From assembly GCF_001493375.1 (NCBI RefSeq), contig NZ_LN929895.1:112943-176942 (forward strand): a DNA stretch of 64,000 bases, written 5' to 3'. Positions within the stretch are counted from its first letter, which is position 1. Every line of letters begins with the position of its first letter. The notes below the pieces were generated by a model. That model saw only the letters and a list, made by a program, of their open reading frames with translations. It ran no database searches and was not told the DNA's origin. Below are positions 10,564 through 18,920 of the stretch, one piece after another. The translations under genes and the position numbers were made by a program. The DNA comes from Streptomyces specialis (GTDB lineage: Bacteria; Actinomycetota; Actinomycetes; Streptomycetales; Streptomycetaceae).

Positions 10564-10671
10564 CGTACTTCCAAGTCGTCGACACGGGTTCGTGGTGGTC
10601 GTGCCTCAGACTACCGTCCTGGCCCAGTCCTGCTCGTCGCGCGCCGATTTATGGACATACAGTACGAAGAT

Positions 10672-12804
10672 ATGCGCACCGAGGATGTCCTGGCCGCCAC
10701 CGCGGTCGGGGTGTGGGAGTGGGACGACGTTCGCGGCGTGGCCACGACGGACGCCGTCTCCGCCGAGCTGCTCGGCCTGCCGCCCACCCGCGCCACCTTC
10801 CCCGAGGCCACGCTGCGCGCCCGTTTCCACGTGGAGGACTGGACGGCCGCCCAGCGCGCGATCGGGCTGGCCAGGACGGAGGGCCGGGTCGGGGAGGCCG
10901 AGCTGCGGGTGGTGGACCGGGAGGGCGCGGTGCTGCGGACGGTCCGGCTGCGGTTCCGCACGCCGCGCGGCGAGCCGGCGCCCGATCCGTCGCCGCCGGG
11001 CGATCTCCTCGGGACCATCAGCGAGGTGTCCCCGGCCCTTCCGCCGCCGCCGGAGTCCGACTGGGACGAGCGGCGGGCGCGCGAGGCGTTCGTGCTGGAC
11101 ACCGGGCGGGCGCTGTCCGAGGTGGCCACGGTCGAGGAGGCCGTGCGGGTGCTCGGCGGCCTGGCCATGCCGGGCTTCGCGCCGGACGCCGTGGTCCTGG
11201 TGGGGCGGGGGGGGGGCTGGCTCGTATACCCCACCGGCGCTGCCGGCGCAGGGGGGCGTGGAGGAGCGGGTGGTGCGGGCGGCCCGCGCTTCCTGGTGCC
11301 GCTGGACGCCCGCCACCCGGCGGCCGAGGCGCTGCGGGCGGGCCGGGCGGTCTACCTGCCGTCGCCCGGCGAGTACCGGCGGCGGTACCCGGACGTGTGG
11401 GCGGCCCCGCACGGCACCCGGCGGCGGGCGTGGGCGTACCTGCCGCTGGTCGTCGCGGGCCGGACCATCGGCGTCTGGCTGGCGGCGTTCGGCCACGAGG
11501 TGCCGTTCACCATCGTGGAGCGCTCGACGCTCTCCACCATCGCCCGGATGCTGGCCCAGGCGCTGGCCCGGATCTCGCTGGCCGACACCGAGCGGGAGCT
11601 GACGGCCGACCTCCAGCACACGATGCGCCCGCCGCCCACGCCCAGCGTGCCGGGGATGTGGGTGGCCGCGCGGTACGTGCCGACCGGCGGCGGGCTCCAG
11701 GTCGGCGGCGACTGGTACGACGTCATCCCGCTGCCCACGGGCCGGGTCGCGCTGGTGATCGGCGATGTGCAGGGGCACGACGTGCGGGCCGCCGCCGTGA
11801 TGGCCCAGCTCCGGATCGCGCTGCGGGCGTACGCCTCCGAGGGGCACCACCCGGACGCGGTGCTGTCGCGGGCCTCGCGCTTCCTCGCGGCGCTCACCGC
11901 CGGCACGGCCGGGGACCCGGACGCGCCGGACGACGACGCGCGGTTCGCGACCTGCCTGTACGTGGAGGTGGACCCGCCCTCGGGCACGCTCGTGGTGGCC
12001 CGCGCGGGCCATCTGGACCCGGCGATGGTGCTCCAGGACGGCACCGTGGTGACCCGGCCGACGGTGGGCGGGCTGCCGCTGGGCCTGCTGCCGCAGAGCG
12101 ACTACCCGACGACGCGGCTGGTCCTCCAGCCCGGCGAGACGCTGCTGATGTGCACGGACGGGCTGCTGGAGGCGGGCGGCCGGGACGTGGACGCGGGCTG
12201 GGGCCGGCTGCGGAAGGCCGTGGCGGGCCTGAGCGACCTGCGGCTCGACGACCTGGCGGACACCCTGGTCGAGACCGTGTACGTGCCTCCGCCCCGGCGG
12301 ACCACCCCGCCGCTGGCCGACGTGAACCGCGACGACATCGCGCTGCTGCTCCTGCGCCGCCCGCCCGCCGACCGGACGCGCCCGGCGGGGGACGCGCCGG
12401 TGCGGCGGGGGGTGCTGACGATCGCGCAGTCGGAACCGGCCCGGGTCTCCGACGCGCGCCGCCAGTTGGGCGCGCTGCTGCACGACTGGACGGACCCGGA
12501 GCGGGTCCACGGGGCGATGCTGATGCTGTCCGAGGCGGTGACGAACGTGCTGACCCACACCGACGGCGACGCGCTGCTGGTCGCCGAGATCAGCGGACGG
12601 CGCGGCGAGCGGCTGCTGCGGGTGGAGGTCAGCGACCCGAGCGACGAACTGCCGCACCCCCGCGAGCCGGGCGAACTGGCGTCGTCGGGGCGGGGGTTGC
12701 TGCTGATGCGGTCGCTCGCCGACGCCTGGGGCTGGTCCCCCCGGGGCGTCGGCAAGACGACGTGGTTCGAGCTGGGCGAGGAGCCGCCGGACTCCGGCGG
12801 CTGA
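10672..12804 (+). CDS. SpoIIE family PP2C phosphatase with GAF and HATPase domains
   Basis: About 710 residues in the order PAS-like sensor (1-110), GAF domain (about 130-310), SpoIIE/PP2C phosphatase (GGDWYDVIPLPTGRVALVIGDVQGHD, with the metal-binding Asp residues) and a C-terminal HATPase_c_2 domain (EAVTNVLTHTDGDALLVAEI, GRGLLLMRSLADAWG). Streptomyces proteins of this kind act as partner-switching regulators of sigma factors and anti-sigma antagonists. ATG 10672 is favoured because the preceding bases are AT-rich and look like promoter; ATG 10651 is in frame. The GAF domain is distorted around residues 180-205 by a G run and an adapter-like stretch (11217 onward), so the protein sequence there is not reliable. 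Confidence 0.86.
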   Translation: MRTEDVLAATAVGVWEWDDVRGVATTDAVSAELLGLPPTRATFPEATLRARFHVEDWTAAQRAIGLARTEGRVGEAELRVVDREGAVLRTVRLRFRTPRGEPAPDPSPPGDLLGTISEVSPALPPPPESDWDERRAREAFVLDTGRALSEVATVEEAVRVLGGLAMPGFAPDAVVLVGRGGGWLVYPTGAAGAGGRGGAGGAGGPRFLVPLDARHPAAEALRAGRAVYLPSPGEYRRRYPDVWAAPHGTRRRAWAYLPLVVAGRTIGVWLAAFGHEVPFTIVERSTLSTIARMLAQALARISLADTERELTADLQHTMRPPPTPSVPGMWVAARYVPTGGGLQVGGDWYDVIPLPTGRVALVIGDVQGHDVRAAAVMAQLRIALRAYASEGHHPDAVLSRASRFLAALTAGTAGDPDAPDDDARFATCLYVEVDPPSGTLVVARAGHLDPAMVLQDGTVVTRPTVGGLPLGLLPQSDYPTTRLVLQPGETLLMCTDGLLEAGGRDVDAGWGRLRKAVAGLSDLRLDDLADTLVETVYVPPPRRTTPPLADVNRDDIALLLLRRPPADRTRPAGDAPVRRGVLTIAQSEPARVSDARRQLGALLHDWTDPERVHGAMLMLSEAVTNVLTHTDGDALLVAEISGRRGERLLRVEVSDPSDELPHPREPGELASSGRGLLLMRSLADAWGWSPRGVGKTTWFELGEEPPDSGG
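11217..11280. other. Probable degraded Nextera adapter scar in SpoIIE gene
   Basis: Immediately after a run of ten G, positions 11217-11235 match the reverse-complement Tn5 mosaic end CTGTCTCTTATACACATCT at 12 of 19 places. The next 14 bases match GACGCTGCCGACGA at 11 of 14, and GTG followed by GGTGGT recalls the P5 tail. The encoded run GRGGGWLVYPTGAAGAGGRGGAGGAGG is unlike a GAF domain. The reading frame stays open, so this call is less certain than the scars further right. Confidence 0.45.
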
Positions 12805-12816
12805 GGGATCGGGGTC

Positions 12817-13893
12817 TCAGCGGGGGGTGCGGGCCGCCGGGATGCGCCCGAGGCGGCCCGCCTGGAAGTCGTCGAACGCCTGGGCCAGTTCGGCGTGGGT
12901 GTTCATGACGAACGGGCCGTAGTGGGCCATCGGCTCCCGGATCGGGAGGCCGCCGAGCAGCAGGATCTCCAGGTTCGGGGTCGGCTCGTCCTGGACGGTG
13001 CCGGCGCGCACCGTGAGGGTGTCGCCGGCGCCGAAGACGACCGTCTGCCCCAGCTCGACGGGGTGCCCGTCGGGCCCCGCGCCGCCCCGGCCGGCCAGCA
13101 CGTAGCCCAGCGCGTTGAAGTCCGGGCGCCAGGGCAGCGCGATCCGGGCGCCGGGCGCGACCGTCGCGTGGATCATGGTGATCGGGGTGTGGGTGACGCC
13201 CGGCCCGGCGTGGCCGTCGAGTTCGCCGGCGATCACCCGCAGCAGGCCGCCGCCGTCCTCGGTGGAGAGCAGACGCACCTCGCCGCCGCCGATGTCCTGG
13301 TAGCGGGGGGTGGTCATCTTGTCCCGGGCGGGGAGGTTGACCCAGAGCTGCACGCCGTGGAAGAGGCCGCCGGCCACGACCAGCTCCTCCGGCGGCGCCT
13401 CGATGTGCAGCAGCCCGGAGCCGGCGGTCATCCACTGGGTGTCGCCGTCGCGGATGACGCCCCCGCCACCGGCGGAGTCCTGGTGCACGAGGGTGCCGTC
13501 GAGCAGGTACGTGACGGTCTCGAAGCCCCGGTGGGGGTGCCACGGCGTGCCCTTCGGCTCGCCGGGCGCGTACTCCACCTCACCCATCTGGTCCATCATG
13601 ACGAACGGGTCGAGGTGCCGGTAGTCGATCCCGGCGAAGGCGCGGCGGACCGGGAAGCCCTCGCCCTCGAATCCGGTCGGGGCGGTGACCACGGTGCGCA
13701 CCGGCCGGGGTATGGCGGTGGGCGCCTCTACACCTCTTACGCTGCGGACGGGCGGGGGAGGGGGGGCATCGCGGGCCGGAGGGTACACACACCATAAGAG
13801 CAAATGCGGACAGAGAGTAGAGTTCCCCCCTCTCCGTTTCTTCGGCAGCGTCTGATGTGTATAATAGACAGTCTCGACGGTGATCGCGGGCAT
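12817..13893 (-). CDS. Pirin family protein, N-terminal linker disrupted
   Basis: The bicupin core is intact: GFPVRRAFAGIDYRHLDPFVMMDQMG, HPHRGFETVTYLLDG (metal-binding His), TAGSGLLHIEAPPEE, then a second cupin (ALPWRPDFNALGYVLAGRG). Pirins are iron-binding proteins; some have quercetinase activity and Streptomyces PirA affects acyl-CoA dehydrogenase activity. The true N-terminus is MPAITVET at 13893. The next 50 residues (YYTHQTLPKKRRGGNSTLCP onward) are encoded by adapter-derived sequence at 13721-13871 and are not real protein; the normal chain resumes at APTAIPRPVRTVVTAP. The frame happens to stay open. Confidence 0.88.
   Translation of the reverse strand: MPAITVETVYYTHQTLPKKRRGGNSTLCPHLLLWCVYPPARDAPPPPPVRSVRGVEAPTAIPRPVRTVVTAPTGFEGEGFPVRRAFAGIDYRHLDPFVMMDQMGEVEYAPGEPKGTPWHPHRGFETVTYLLDGTLVHQDSAGGGGVIRDGDTQWMTAGSGLLHIEAPPEELVVAGGLFHGVQLWVNLPARDKMTTPRYQDIGGGEVRLLSTEDGGGLLRVIAGELDGHAGPGVTHTPITMIHATVAPGARIALPWRPDFNALGYVLAGRGGAGPDGHPVELGQTVVFGAGDTLTVRAGTVQDEPTPNLEILLLGGLPIREPMAHYGPFVMNTHAELAQAFDDFQAGRLGRIPAARTPR
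13721..13871. other. Nextera adapter scar inside the pirin gene
   Basis: Positions 13839-13852 match the read-1 adapter TCGTCGGCAGCGTC with one mismatch, and 13853-13871 match the mosaic end AGATGTGTATAAGAGACAG with two mismatches. At the other side, 13726-13754 resemble the reverse complement of the same adapter (CTTATACACATCT then GACGCTGCCGACGA). The stretch between is AT-rich compared with its surroundings. This is library adapter retained in the assembly and not an insertion element. Confidence 0.9.
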
Positions 13894-13949
13894 CGGGGTC
13901 TCCTCGTCGGCTGCGCACTGGATAGTTGAATAGTAAACAGCAGCCGGGG

Positions 13950-13966
13950 CGGTGGTTGTTCCACCG
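13950..13966 (-). terminator. Short hairpin after the SseB-like gene
   Basis: A perfect 6-bp stem CGGTGG/CCACCG with a 5-base loop starts six bases beyond the stop codon of the SseB-like gene. It is followed, reading leftward on the minus strand, by a short T-rich stretch. It could be a weak intrinsic terminator separating that gene from pirin. The stem is short, so confidence is modest. Confidence 0.4.
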
Positions 13967-13971
13967 ACCGC

Positions 13972-14469
13972 TCAGCCGTACATGCGGCGCATCGTGTAGT
14001 CGACCATCTCCTCCACGGCCTTGGCGTCCATCACGATCCGGTGCTCACCCTCCATGTCGAGGGCGAACCCGTACCCGGAGGGCAGCAGGTCCAGCACCTC
14101 GCCGCCGGTGACCGTGAAGTACCGCGACTCCTTGCCCGCGTACCGGCGCAGCTCCTTCAGGGAGGTGAAGAGCGGGATCACCGGCTGCTGGGTGTTGTGC
14201 AGGGCCAGGAAACCGGGATTCTCGCCGCGCGGACAGTAGATCTTGGCGCCGAGGAAGATGTCGTGGAACTCCTCGCTCGACATCGCGCCCGAGGTGTACG
14301 CCCGGAGCGCGTCGGTGAACGAGGGAGGCGCGGGAGGCGCCGCGGGGGCGGCCGGCTGCTGCTGTTCGGGATAGAGCTGCTGACCGCCGTAGCCCGTGGC
14401 TGCGGCAGGGGGCTGCTGGGCGCCGTAGCCCTGCTGGCCGGGATAGCCCGACTGGTCGTAGCCGTACAT
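13972..14469 (-). CDS. SseB family protein
   Basis: 165 residues. The first 60 are a low-complexity Gly/Gln/Tyr/Pro region (MYGYDQSGYPGQQGYGAQQPP), likely disordered. The C-terminal 100 residues form an SseB N-terminal-like domain (FTDALRAYTSGAMSSEEFHDIFLGAKIYCPRGENPGFLAL, then VIPLFTSLKELRRYAG). SseB domains were named from a type III secretion regulator, but the actinobacterial versions have no known secretion role. ATG 14469 is chosen over 14511 since the Tyr/Gly-rich segment starts there. Confidence 0.82.
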   Translation of the reverse strand: MYGYDQSGYPGQQGYGAQQPPAAATGYGGQQLYPEQQQPAAPAAPPAPPSFTDALRAYTSGAMSSEEFHDIFLGAKIYCPRGENPGFLALHNTQQPVIPLFTSLKELRRYAGKESRYFTVTGGEVLDLLPSGYGFALDMEGEHRIVMDAKAVEEMVDYTMRRMYG

Positions 14470-14515
14470 GTGAGCAAGCGTACTGATCCACGACCCACGG
14501 ATGTCCGACAACGGC

Positions 14516-14542
14516 TTGCTTCTTATTACCGGTGGGTAGCAT
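14516..14542 (+). promoter_or_regulatory. Candidate promoter of the acyl-CoA dehydrogenase gene
   Basis: TTGCTT (14516-14521) and TAGCAT (14537-14542) lie 15 bases apart in an AT-richer pocket, 47 bases upstream of the ATG at 14589. The spacing is shorter than the usual 17, so this is only a candidate vegetative promoter. Confidence 0.35.
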
Positions 14543-14588
14543 CATGGGAGGTACTTCACTACCCCGAACCTGCTACGGAGTCGTCGCC

Positions 14589-16415
14589 ATGGGGCACTAC
14601 AAGTCGAATCTCCGCGACATCGAGTTCAACCTGTTCGAGGTCCTTGGCCGCGACGCGGTATACGGAACGGGACCCTTCACCGAGACGGACACCGACACCG
14701 CCAAGACCATGCTGGCCGAGCTGGCCCGCCTGGCGGAGAACGAGCTGTCCGCCTCCTACGCGGAGGCCGACCGCACGCCGCCCGTCTTCGACCCGGAGAC
14801 CAACACCGCGCCGCTTCCCGAGGCGTTCAAGAAGAGCTACCGCGCCTACATGGACGCCGAGTGGTGGCGCCTGGGCATCGGCGAGGAGCTGGGCGGTCTG
14901 ACCGCGCCCCGCACCCTGCTGTGGGCCATGGGCGAGCAGGTGCTCGGCTCGAACCCCGCGATCCACATGTACGCCTGCGGCCCGGCCTTCGCCCGCGTCC
15001 TGTGGGACGAGGCCACCGAGGAGCAGAAGAAGATCGCGCACCTCATGGTGGACAAGGGCTGGGGCGCCACCATGGTCCTCACCGAGCCGGACGCCGGCTC
15101 CGACGTCGGCGCGGGCCGTACCAAGGCGGTCCGCCAGGAGGACGGCACCTGGCACATCGAGGGTGTCAAGCGCTTCATCACCTCCGGCGAGCAGGACCTC
15201 ACCGAGAACATCGTCCACTTCGTGCTCGCCCGCCCCGAGGGCCACGGCCCGGGCACCAAGGGCCTGTCGCTGTTCATCGTCCCCAAGTACCACTTCGACT
15301 GGGAGACCGGTGAGCTGGGCGAGCGCAACGGCGCCTACGCCACCAACGTCGAGCACAAGATGGGCCTGAAGGCCTCCAACACCTGCGAGATGACCTTCGG
15401 CGCCAACCACCCCGCCAAGGGCTGGCTGCTCGGCGAGAAGCACGACGGCATCCGCCAGATGTTCAAGATCATCGAGTTCGCGCGGATGATGGTCGGCACG
15501 AAGGCCATCGCCACCCTCTCCACCGGCTACCTCAACGCCCTGGAGTACGCGAAGGAGCGGGTGCAGGGCGCGGACCTCACCCAGTTCGCCGACAAGACCG
15601 CCCCGCGCGTCACCATCACGCACCACCCCGACGTCCGCCGCTCGCTGATGACGCAGAAGGCGTACGCGGAGGGCATGCGGTCCCTGGCGCTCTACACGGC
15701 CGCCATCCAGGACGACATCATCGTCAAGGAGCACGCCGGCGAGGACATCTCCACCCTCGACGCGATCAACGACCTGCTGCTGCCGATCGTCAAGGGCTAC
15801 GGCTCGGAGCGGTCCTACGAGCAGCTCGCCCAGTCGCTCCAGACCCTCGGCGGCTCCGGGTACCTCCAGGAGTACCCGATCGAGCAGTACATCCGGGACG
15901 CCAAGATCGATACCCTCTACGAGGGCACCACGGCGATCCAGGGCCAGGACTTCTTCTTCCGGAAGATCGTCCGCAACGAGGGCAAGGCCCTCACCGCCCT
16001 CTCCGAGGAGATCAAGAAGTTCCTCGCCGAGGCCCCCGGCGGCGAGGAGCTGGCCACCGCCCGCGACCAGCTCTCCCGCGCGGTCGGCGAGCTGGAGGCC
16101 ACGGTCGGCGTCCTGCTCACCGACCTGGCGGCCACCGAGAAGGACGTCAGGTCCCTCTACAAGGTCGGCCTCAACACCACGGCCTTCCTGATGTCGGCCG
16201 GCGACATCGTCGTCGGGTACCTGCTGCTGCGCGGCGCCTCCGTGGCCGCCGCCAAGCTGGCGGACGCGACGCCGAAGGACAAGGCGTTCTACCAGGGCAA
16301 GATCGCCGCCGCCCGGCACTTCGCGGCCACCGTGCTGCCCGAGGTCGCCGTGCACCGGGTGCTCGCCGAGAACACGGACCTTTCCCTCATGGAGCTGGAC
16401 GAGGCGGCGTTCTAA
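14589..16415 (+). CDS. Acyl-CoA dehydrogenase, FadE5-like
   Basis: 608 residues, longer than the usual 380-400, as in the FadE5-type subgroup that carries extra N- and C-terminal helical domains. Flavin and substrate segments are visible: [39 protein letters not shown], and the active-site signature [23 protein letters not shown], whose Glu is the expected catalytic base. It should oxidise acyl-CoA to trans-2-enoyl-CoA in fatty-acid degradation with FAD as cofactor. The start at 14589 ([17 protein letters not shown]) matches the family; upstream codons to 14532 are leader. Confidence 0.95.
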   Translation: MGHYKSNLRDIEFNLFEVLGRDAVYGTGPFTETDTDTAKTMLAELARLAENELSASYAEADRTPPVFDPETNTAPLPEAFKKSYRAYMDAEWWRLGIGEELGGLTAPRTLLWAMGEQVLGSNPAIHMYACGPAFARVLWDEATEEQKKIAHLMVDKGWGATMVLTEPDAGSDVGAGRTKAVRQEDGTWHIEGVKRFITSGEQDLTENIVHFVLARPEGHGPGTKGLSLFIVPKYHFDWETGELGERNGAYATNVEHKMGLKASNTCEMTFGANHPAKGWLLGEKHDGIRQMFKIIEFARMMVGTKAIATLSTGYLNALEYAKERVQGADLTQFADKTAPRVTITHHPDVRRSLMTQKAYAEGMRSLALYTAAIQDDIIVKEHAGEDISTLDAINDLLLPIVKGYGSERSYEQLAQSLQTLGGSGYLQEYPIEQYIRDAKIDTLYEGTTAIQGQDFFFRKIVRNEGKALTALSEEIKKFLAEAPGGEELATARDQLSRAVGELEATVGVLLTDLAATEKDVRSLYKVGLNTTAFLMSAGDIVVGYLLLRGASVAAAKLADATPKDKAFYQGKIAAARHFAATVLPEVAVHRVLAENTDLSLMELDEAAF

Positions 16416-16445
16416 CCCACGCCCCGCCGCCTCCGACGGCCCCCC

Positions 16446-16478
16446 GGGCCCCGGTCCCCGCCCATGGGACCGGGGCCC
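16446..16478 (+). terminator. Intrinsic terminator after acyl-CoA dehydrogenase
   Basis: A perfect 13-bp inverted repeat (GGGCCCCGGTCCC at 16446-16458 and its complement at 16466-16478) with a 7-base loop lies 31 bases after the stop codon. The stem is very GC-rich, with no clear T tract, as is usual for Streptomyces terminators. Confidence 0.65.
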
Positions 16479-16530
16479 GTCGCCGTCCGGTGACGGCGCG
16501 GTGGCGGGGGCGCGTTCGTATCCTGACTGC

Positions 16531-17814
16531 ATGACTGCACCCTTCGACCGCGCGCACACCGACGACCTCATGGGGTTCCTCACGGCCTCGCCGTCGCCCT
16601 ACCACGCCGTGGCCACCGCCGCCGCGCGGCTGGAGAAGGCCGGGTTCCGGCAGGTCGAGGAGACCGCGGTCTGGGACGGCGAGGCCGGAGGGAAGTACGT
16701 GCTGCGCGGCGGGGCGCTCATCGCCTGGTACGTGCCCGAGGGCGCCACGGCCGCGACGCCGTTCCGGGTCATCGGCGCCCACACCGACTCACCGAACCTG
16801 CGGGTCAAGCCCCTCCCCGACACCGGGCGCGCGGGCTGGAAGCAGATCGCCGTCGAGATCTACGGCGGCACCCTGCTCAACACCTGGCTCGACCGCGACC
16901 TCGGGCTGGCCGGGCGGCTCGCGCTGCGGGACGGCTCCACCGCGCTCGTCAACGTGGACCGGCCGCTGCTGCGCGTGCCGCAGTTGGCCATCCACCTCGA
17001 CCGCGCCGTCAACGAGGGGCTGAAGCTGGACCGGCAGCAGCACATGACGCCCCTGTGGGGCATCGGCACCCCCCGCGAGGGCGAGCTGATCGAGTTCCTC
17101 GCCGCCGAGGCCGGGCTCGCCGGGCGCGACGTCCTCGGCTGGGACCTGATGGCGCACAGCGTCGAGCCGCCCGCGTACCTGGGCCGCGACCGGGAGCTGC
17201 TGGCCGGTCCCCGGATGGACAACCTGCTGTCCGTGCACGCCGCGACCGCCGCGCTGGTCGCCGTCGCCGGGAGGGAGCCGGCGCACATCCCGGTGCTCGC
17301 CGCGTTCGACCACGAGGAGAACGGCAGCCAGTCCGACACCGGCGCCCAGGGGCCGCTGCTGGGGACCGTGCTGAAACGATCTGTCAGCGCCCGCGGCGGC
17401 GGCCACGAGGAGCGGGCACGGGCGCTGGCCGGGTCGTTCTGCCTCTCCTCCGACACCGGGCACGCCGTGCACCCCAACTACGCCGAGCGGCACGACCCCA
17501 CGCACCACCCGATGGCGAACGCCGGGCCGCTGCTGAAGGTCAACGTGAACCAGCGCTACGCCACCGACGGCACCGGCCGCGCCGTCTTCGCGGCGGCCTG
17601 CGAGGCCGCCCGCGTGCCCTACCAGACCTTCGTGTCGAACAATTCCATGCCCTGCGGCCCCACCATCGGCCCGATCACCGCGGCCCGGCACGGCATCGCC
17701 ACCGTCGATGTCGGCGTGGCCATTCTCTCCATGCATTCCGCACGAGAACTCTGCGGCGCGGACGACCCGTTCCTCCTCGCCAACGCCATGACCGCCTTTC
17801 TTACCGGCAGTTGA
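16531..17814 (+). CDS. M18 family aminopeptidase (aspartyl aminopeptidase-like)
   Basis: 427 residues, normal length for M18. Metal-binding and catalytic segments are present: FRVIGAHTDSPNLRVKP (His-x-Asp), GPRMDNLLSVHA (bridging Asp), AAFDHEENGSQS (Glu-Glu pair), LSSDTGHAVHPNYAERHDPTHHP, and the final ILSMHSARELCGADD (His ligand). It is a cytoplasmic dizinc exopeptidase that removes N-terminal acidic or neutral residues. ATG 16531 (MTAPFDRAHTDDLMGFL) is chosen over 16501 because the domain begins here. Confidence 0.95.
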   Translation: MTAPFDRAHTDDLMGFLTASPSPYHAVATAAARLEKAGFRQVEETAVWDGEAGGKYVLRGGALIAWYVPEGATAATPFRVIGAHTDSPNLRVKPLPDTGRAGWKQIAVEIYGGTLLNTWLDRDLGLAGRLALRDGSTALVNVDRPLLRVPQLAIHLDRAVNEGLKLDRQQHMTPLWGIGTPREGELIEFLAAEAGLAGRDVLGWDLMAHSVEPPAYLGRDRELLAGPRMDNLLSVHAATAALVAVAGREPAHIPVLAAFDHEENGSQSDTGAQGPLLGTVLKRSVSARGGGHEERARALAGSFCLSSDTGHAVHPNYAERHDPTHHPMANAGPLLKVNVNQRYATDGTGRAVFAAACEAARVPYQTFVSNNSMPCGPTIGPITAARHGIATVDVGVAILSMHSARELCGADDPFLLANAMTAFLTGS

Positions 17815-18079
17815 ACCGGCCGTCATCCGCGAGCCGACCGTCGCGCACTTGGCGACGCCCCGTCATCGAGTCGTGAAACGCGGCCGTAATCCTGAAGGTC
17901 AGGGGCCGGGCGGCACCGCACTGCACGGCGGAATCGTCCGGCCCCGCCACCGCCCCGCAGGTGGCTGGCGGCACGGCCCGACCCATAGGATTCGTCTTCA
18001 GAAAGCATTCACCGGCCACGCCCGCCCGGCGTACCGTGTGAACACCCAAGCCCAGCGACGAACCGCCACGAGGGGTCCC

Positions 18080-18904
18080 GTGACTGTCCACACGAGCCTG
18101 CAACCGTCTATCGATGCATGGACCCAGTCCATCGAGGCGATATCGGAGCTCGTCTCCTCACTCGTGGACGGTGAGTGGAACCGGCCCACCGAGTGCCCCG
18201 GCTGGTCGGTCAGGGACGTCGTCTCGCACGTGATCGGCGGCGAGTGCGAGGCGCTGGGCGACCCGCGGCCGATCCACACGCTGCCGCGCGACCTCTACCA
18301 CGTCACCGACGAGACCACCCGCTACCTGGAGGTCCAGGTCGACGTCCGCCGGCACCACACCGGCCCCGAGATGACCAGCGAGCTGGAGTACACGATCATC
18401 CGCCGCTCCCGGCAACTGCGCAACGAGCGCCGCAAGCCGGAGGACATCATCTCCTATCCCCTGTACGGCAAGATGGCGCTGGCCGACTTCCTCCAGATGC
18501 GCGTCTTCGACGTCTGGAGCCACGAGCAGGACCTGCGCCGCGCGCTGCGCCGCCCGGGCAACCTCACCAGCCCCGCCGCCCTCGTCGCCCGCGACGTGCT
18601 GCTCCAGCGCCTGCCGAAGACGGTCGCGGAGACGGCCGCCGCGCCGAAGAAGTCGGCGGTGGTGTTCGACGTGCACGGGCCGGTCGAGTTCCTGCGCACG
18701 GTCCGGGTGGACGAGAACGGCAACGGCACCGTGGACAGCGCCCCTTCGCTCGGGCCCGTGGTGACCTTCACGACCGACTGGGAGACGTTCACGCGGCTGG
18801 CCGGTGGCCGGGTGCGGCCCAGGAAGGTCGCCGACAAGGTGAAGATCGAGGGCGACACGGACCTCGCCGAACGCATCCTCGGCGGCTTCCCGGTCGCGCA
18901 CTGA
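18080..18904 (+). CDS. Maleylpyruvate isomerase family mycothiol-dependent protein
   Basis: 274 residues. The N-terminal DinB-like four-helix domain has NRPTECPGWSVRDVVSHVIGGECEALGD, the metal-site region of mycothiol-dependent maleylpyruvate isomerases, and MRVFDVWSHEQDLRRAL carries the other His. The C-terminal domain (FTTDWETFTRLAGGRVRP) is SCP2-like. The protein likely carries out a mycothiol-linked thiol transfer or isomerisation; the substrate is unknown. GTG 18080 follows a GAGGGG ribosome binding site by five bases. It converges on the kinase gene with only 16 bases between. Confidence 0.9.
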   Translation: MTVHTSLQPSIDAWTQSIEAISELVSSLVDGEWNRPTECPGWSVRDVVSHVIGGECEALGDPRPIHTLPRDLYHVTDETTRYLEVQVDVRRHHTGPEMTSELEYTIIRRSRQLRNERRKPEDIISYPLYGKMALADFLQMRVFDVWSHEQDLRRALRRPGNLTSPAALVARDVLLQRLPKTVAETAAAPKKSAVVFDVHGPVEFLRTVRVDENGNGTVDSAPSLGPVVTFTTDWETFTRLAGGRVRPRKVADKVKIEGDTDLAERILGGFPVAH

Positions 18905-18920
18905 CGGGCCGGGGTCCGGC

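Noticed and set aside
10651..10671. Seven-codon N-terminal extension of the first SpoIIE protein
   Set aside because: AT-rich bases look like promoter or leader rather than coding sequence, though the ATG is in frame and cannot be excluded.
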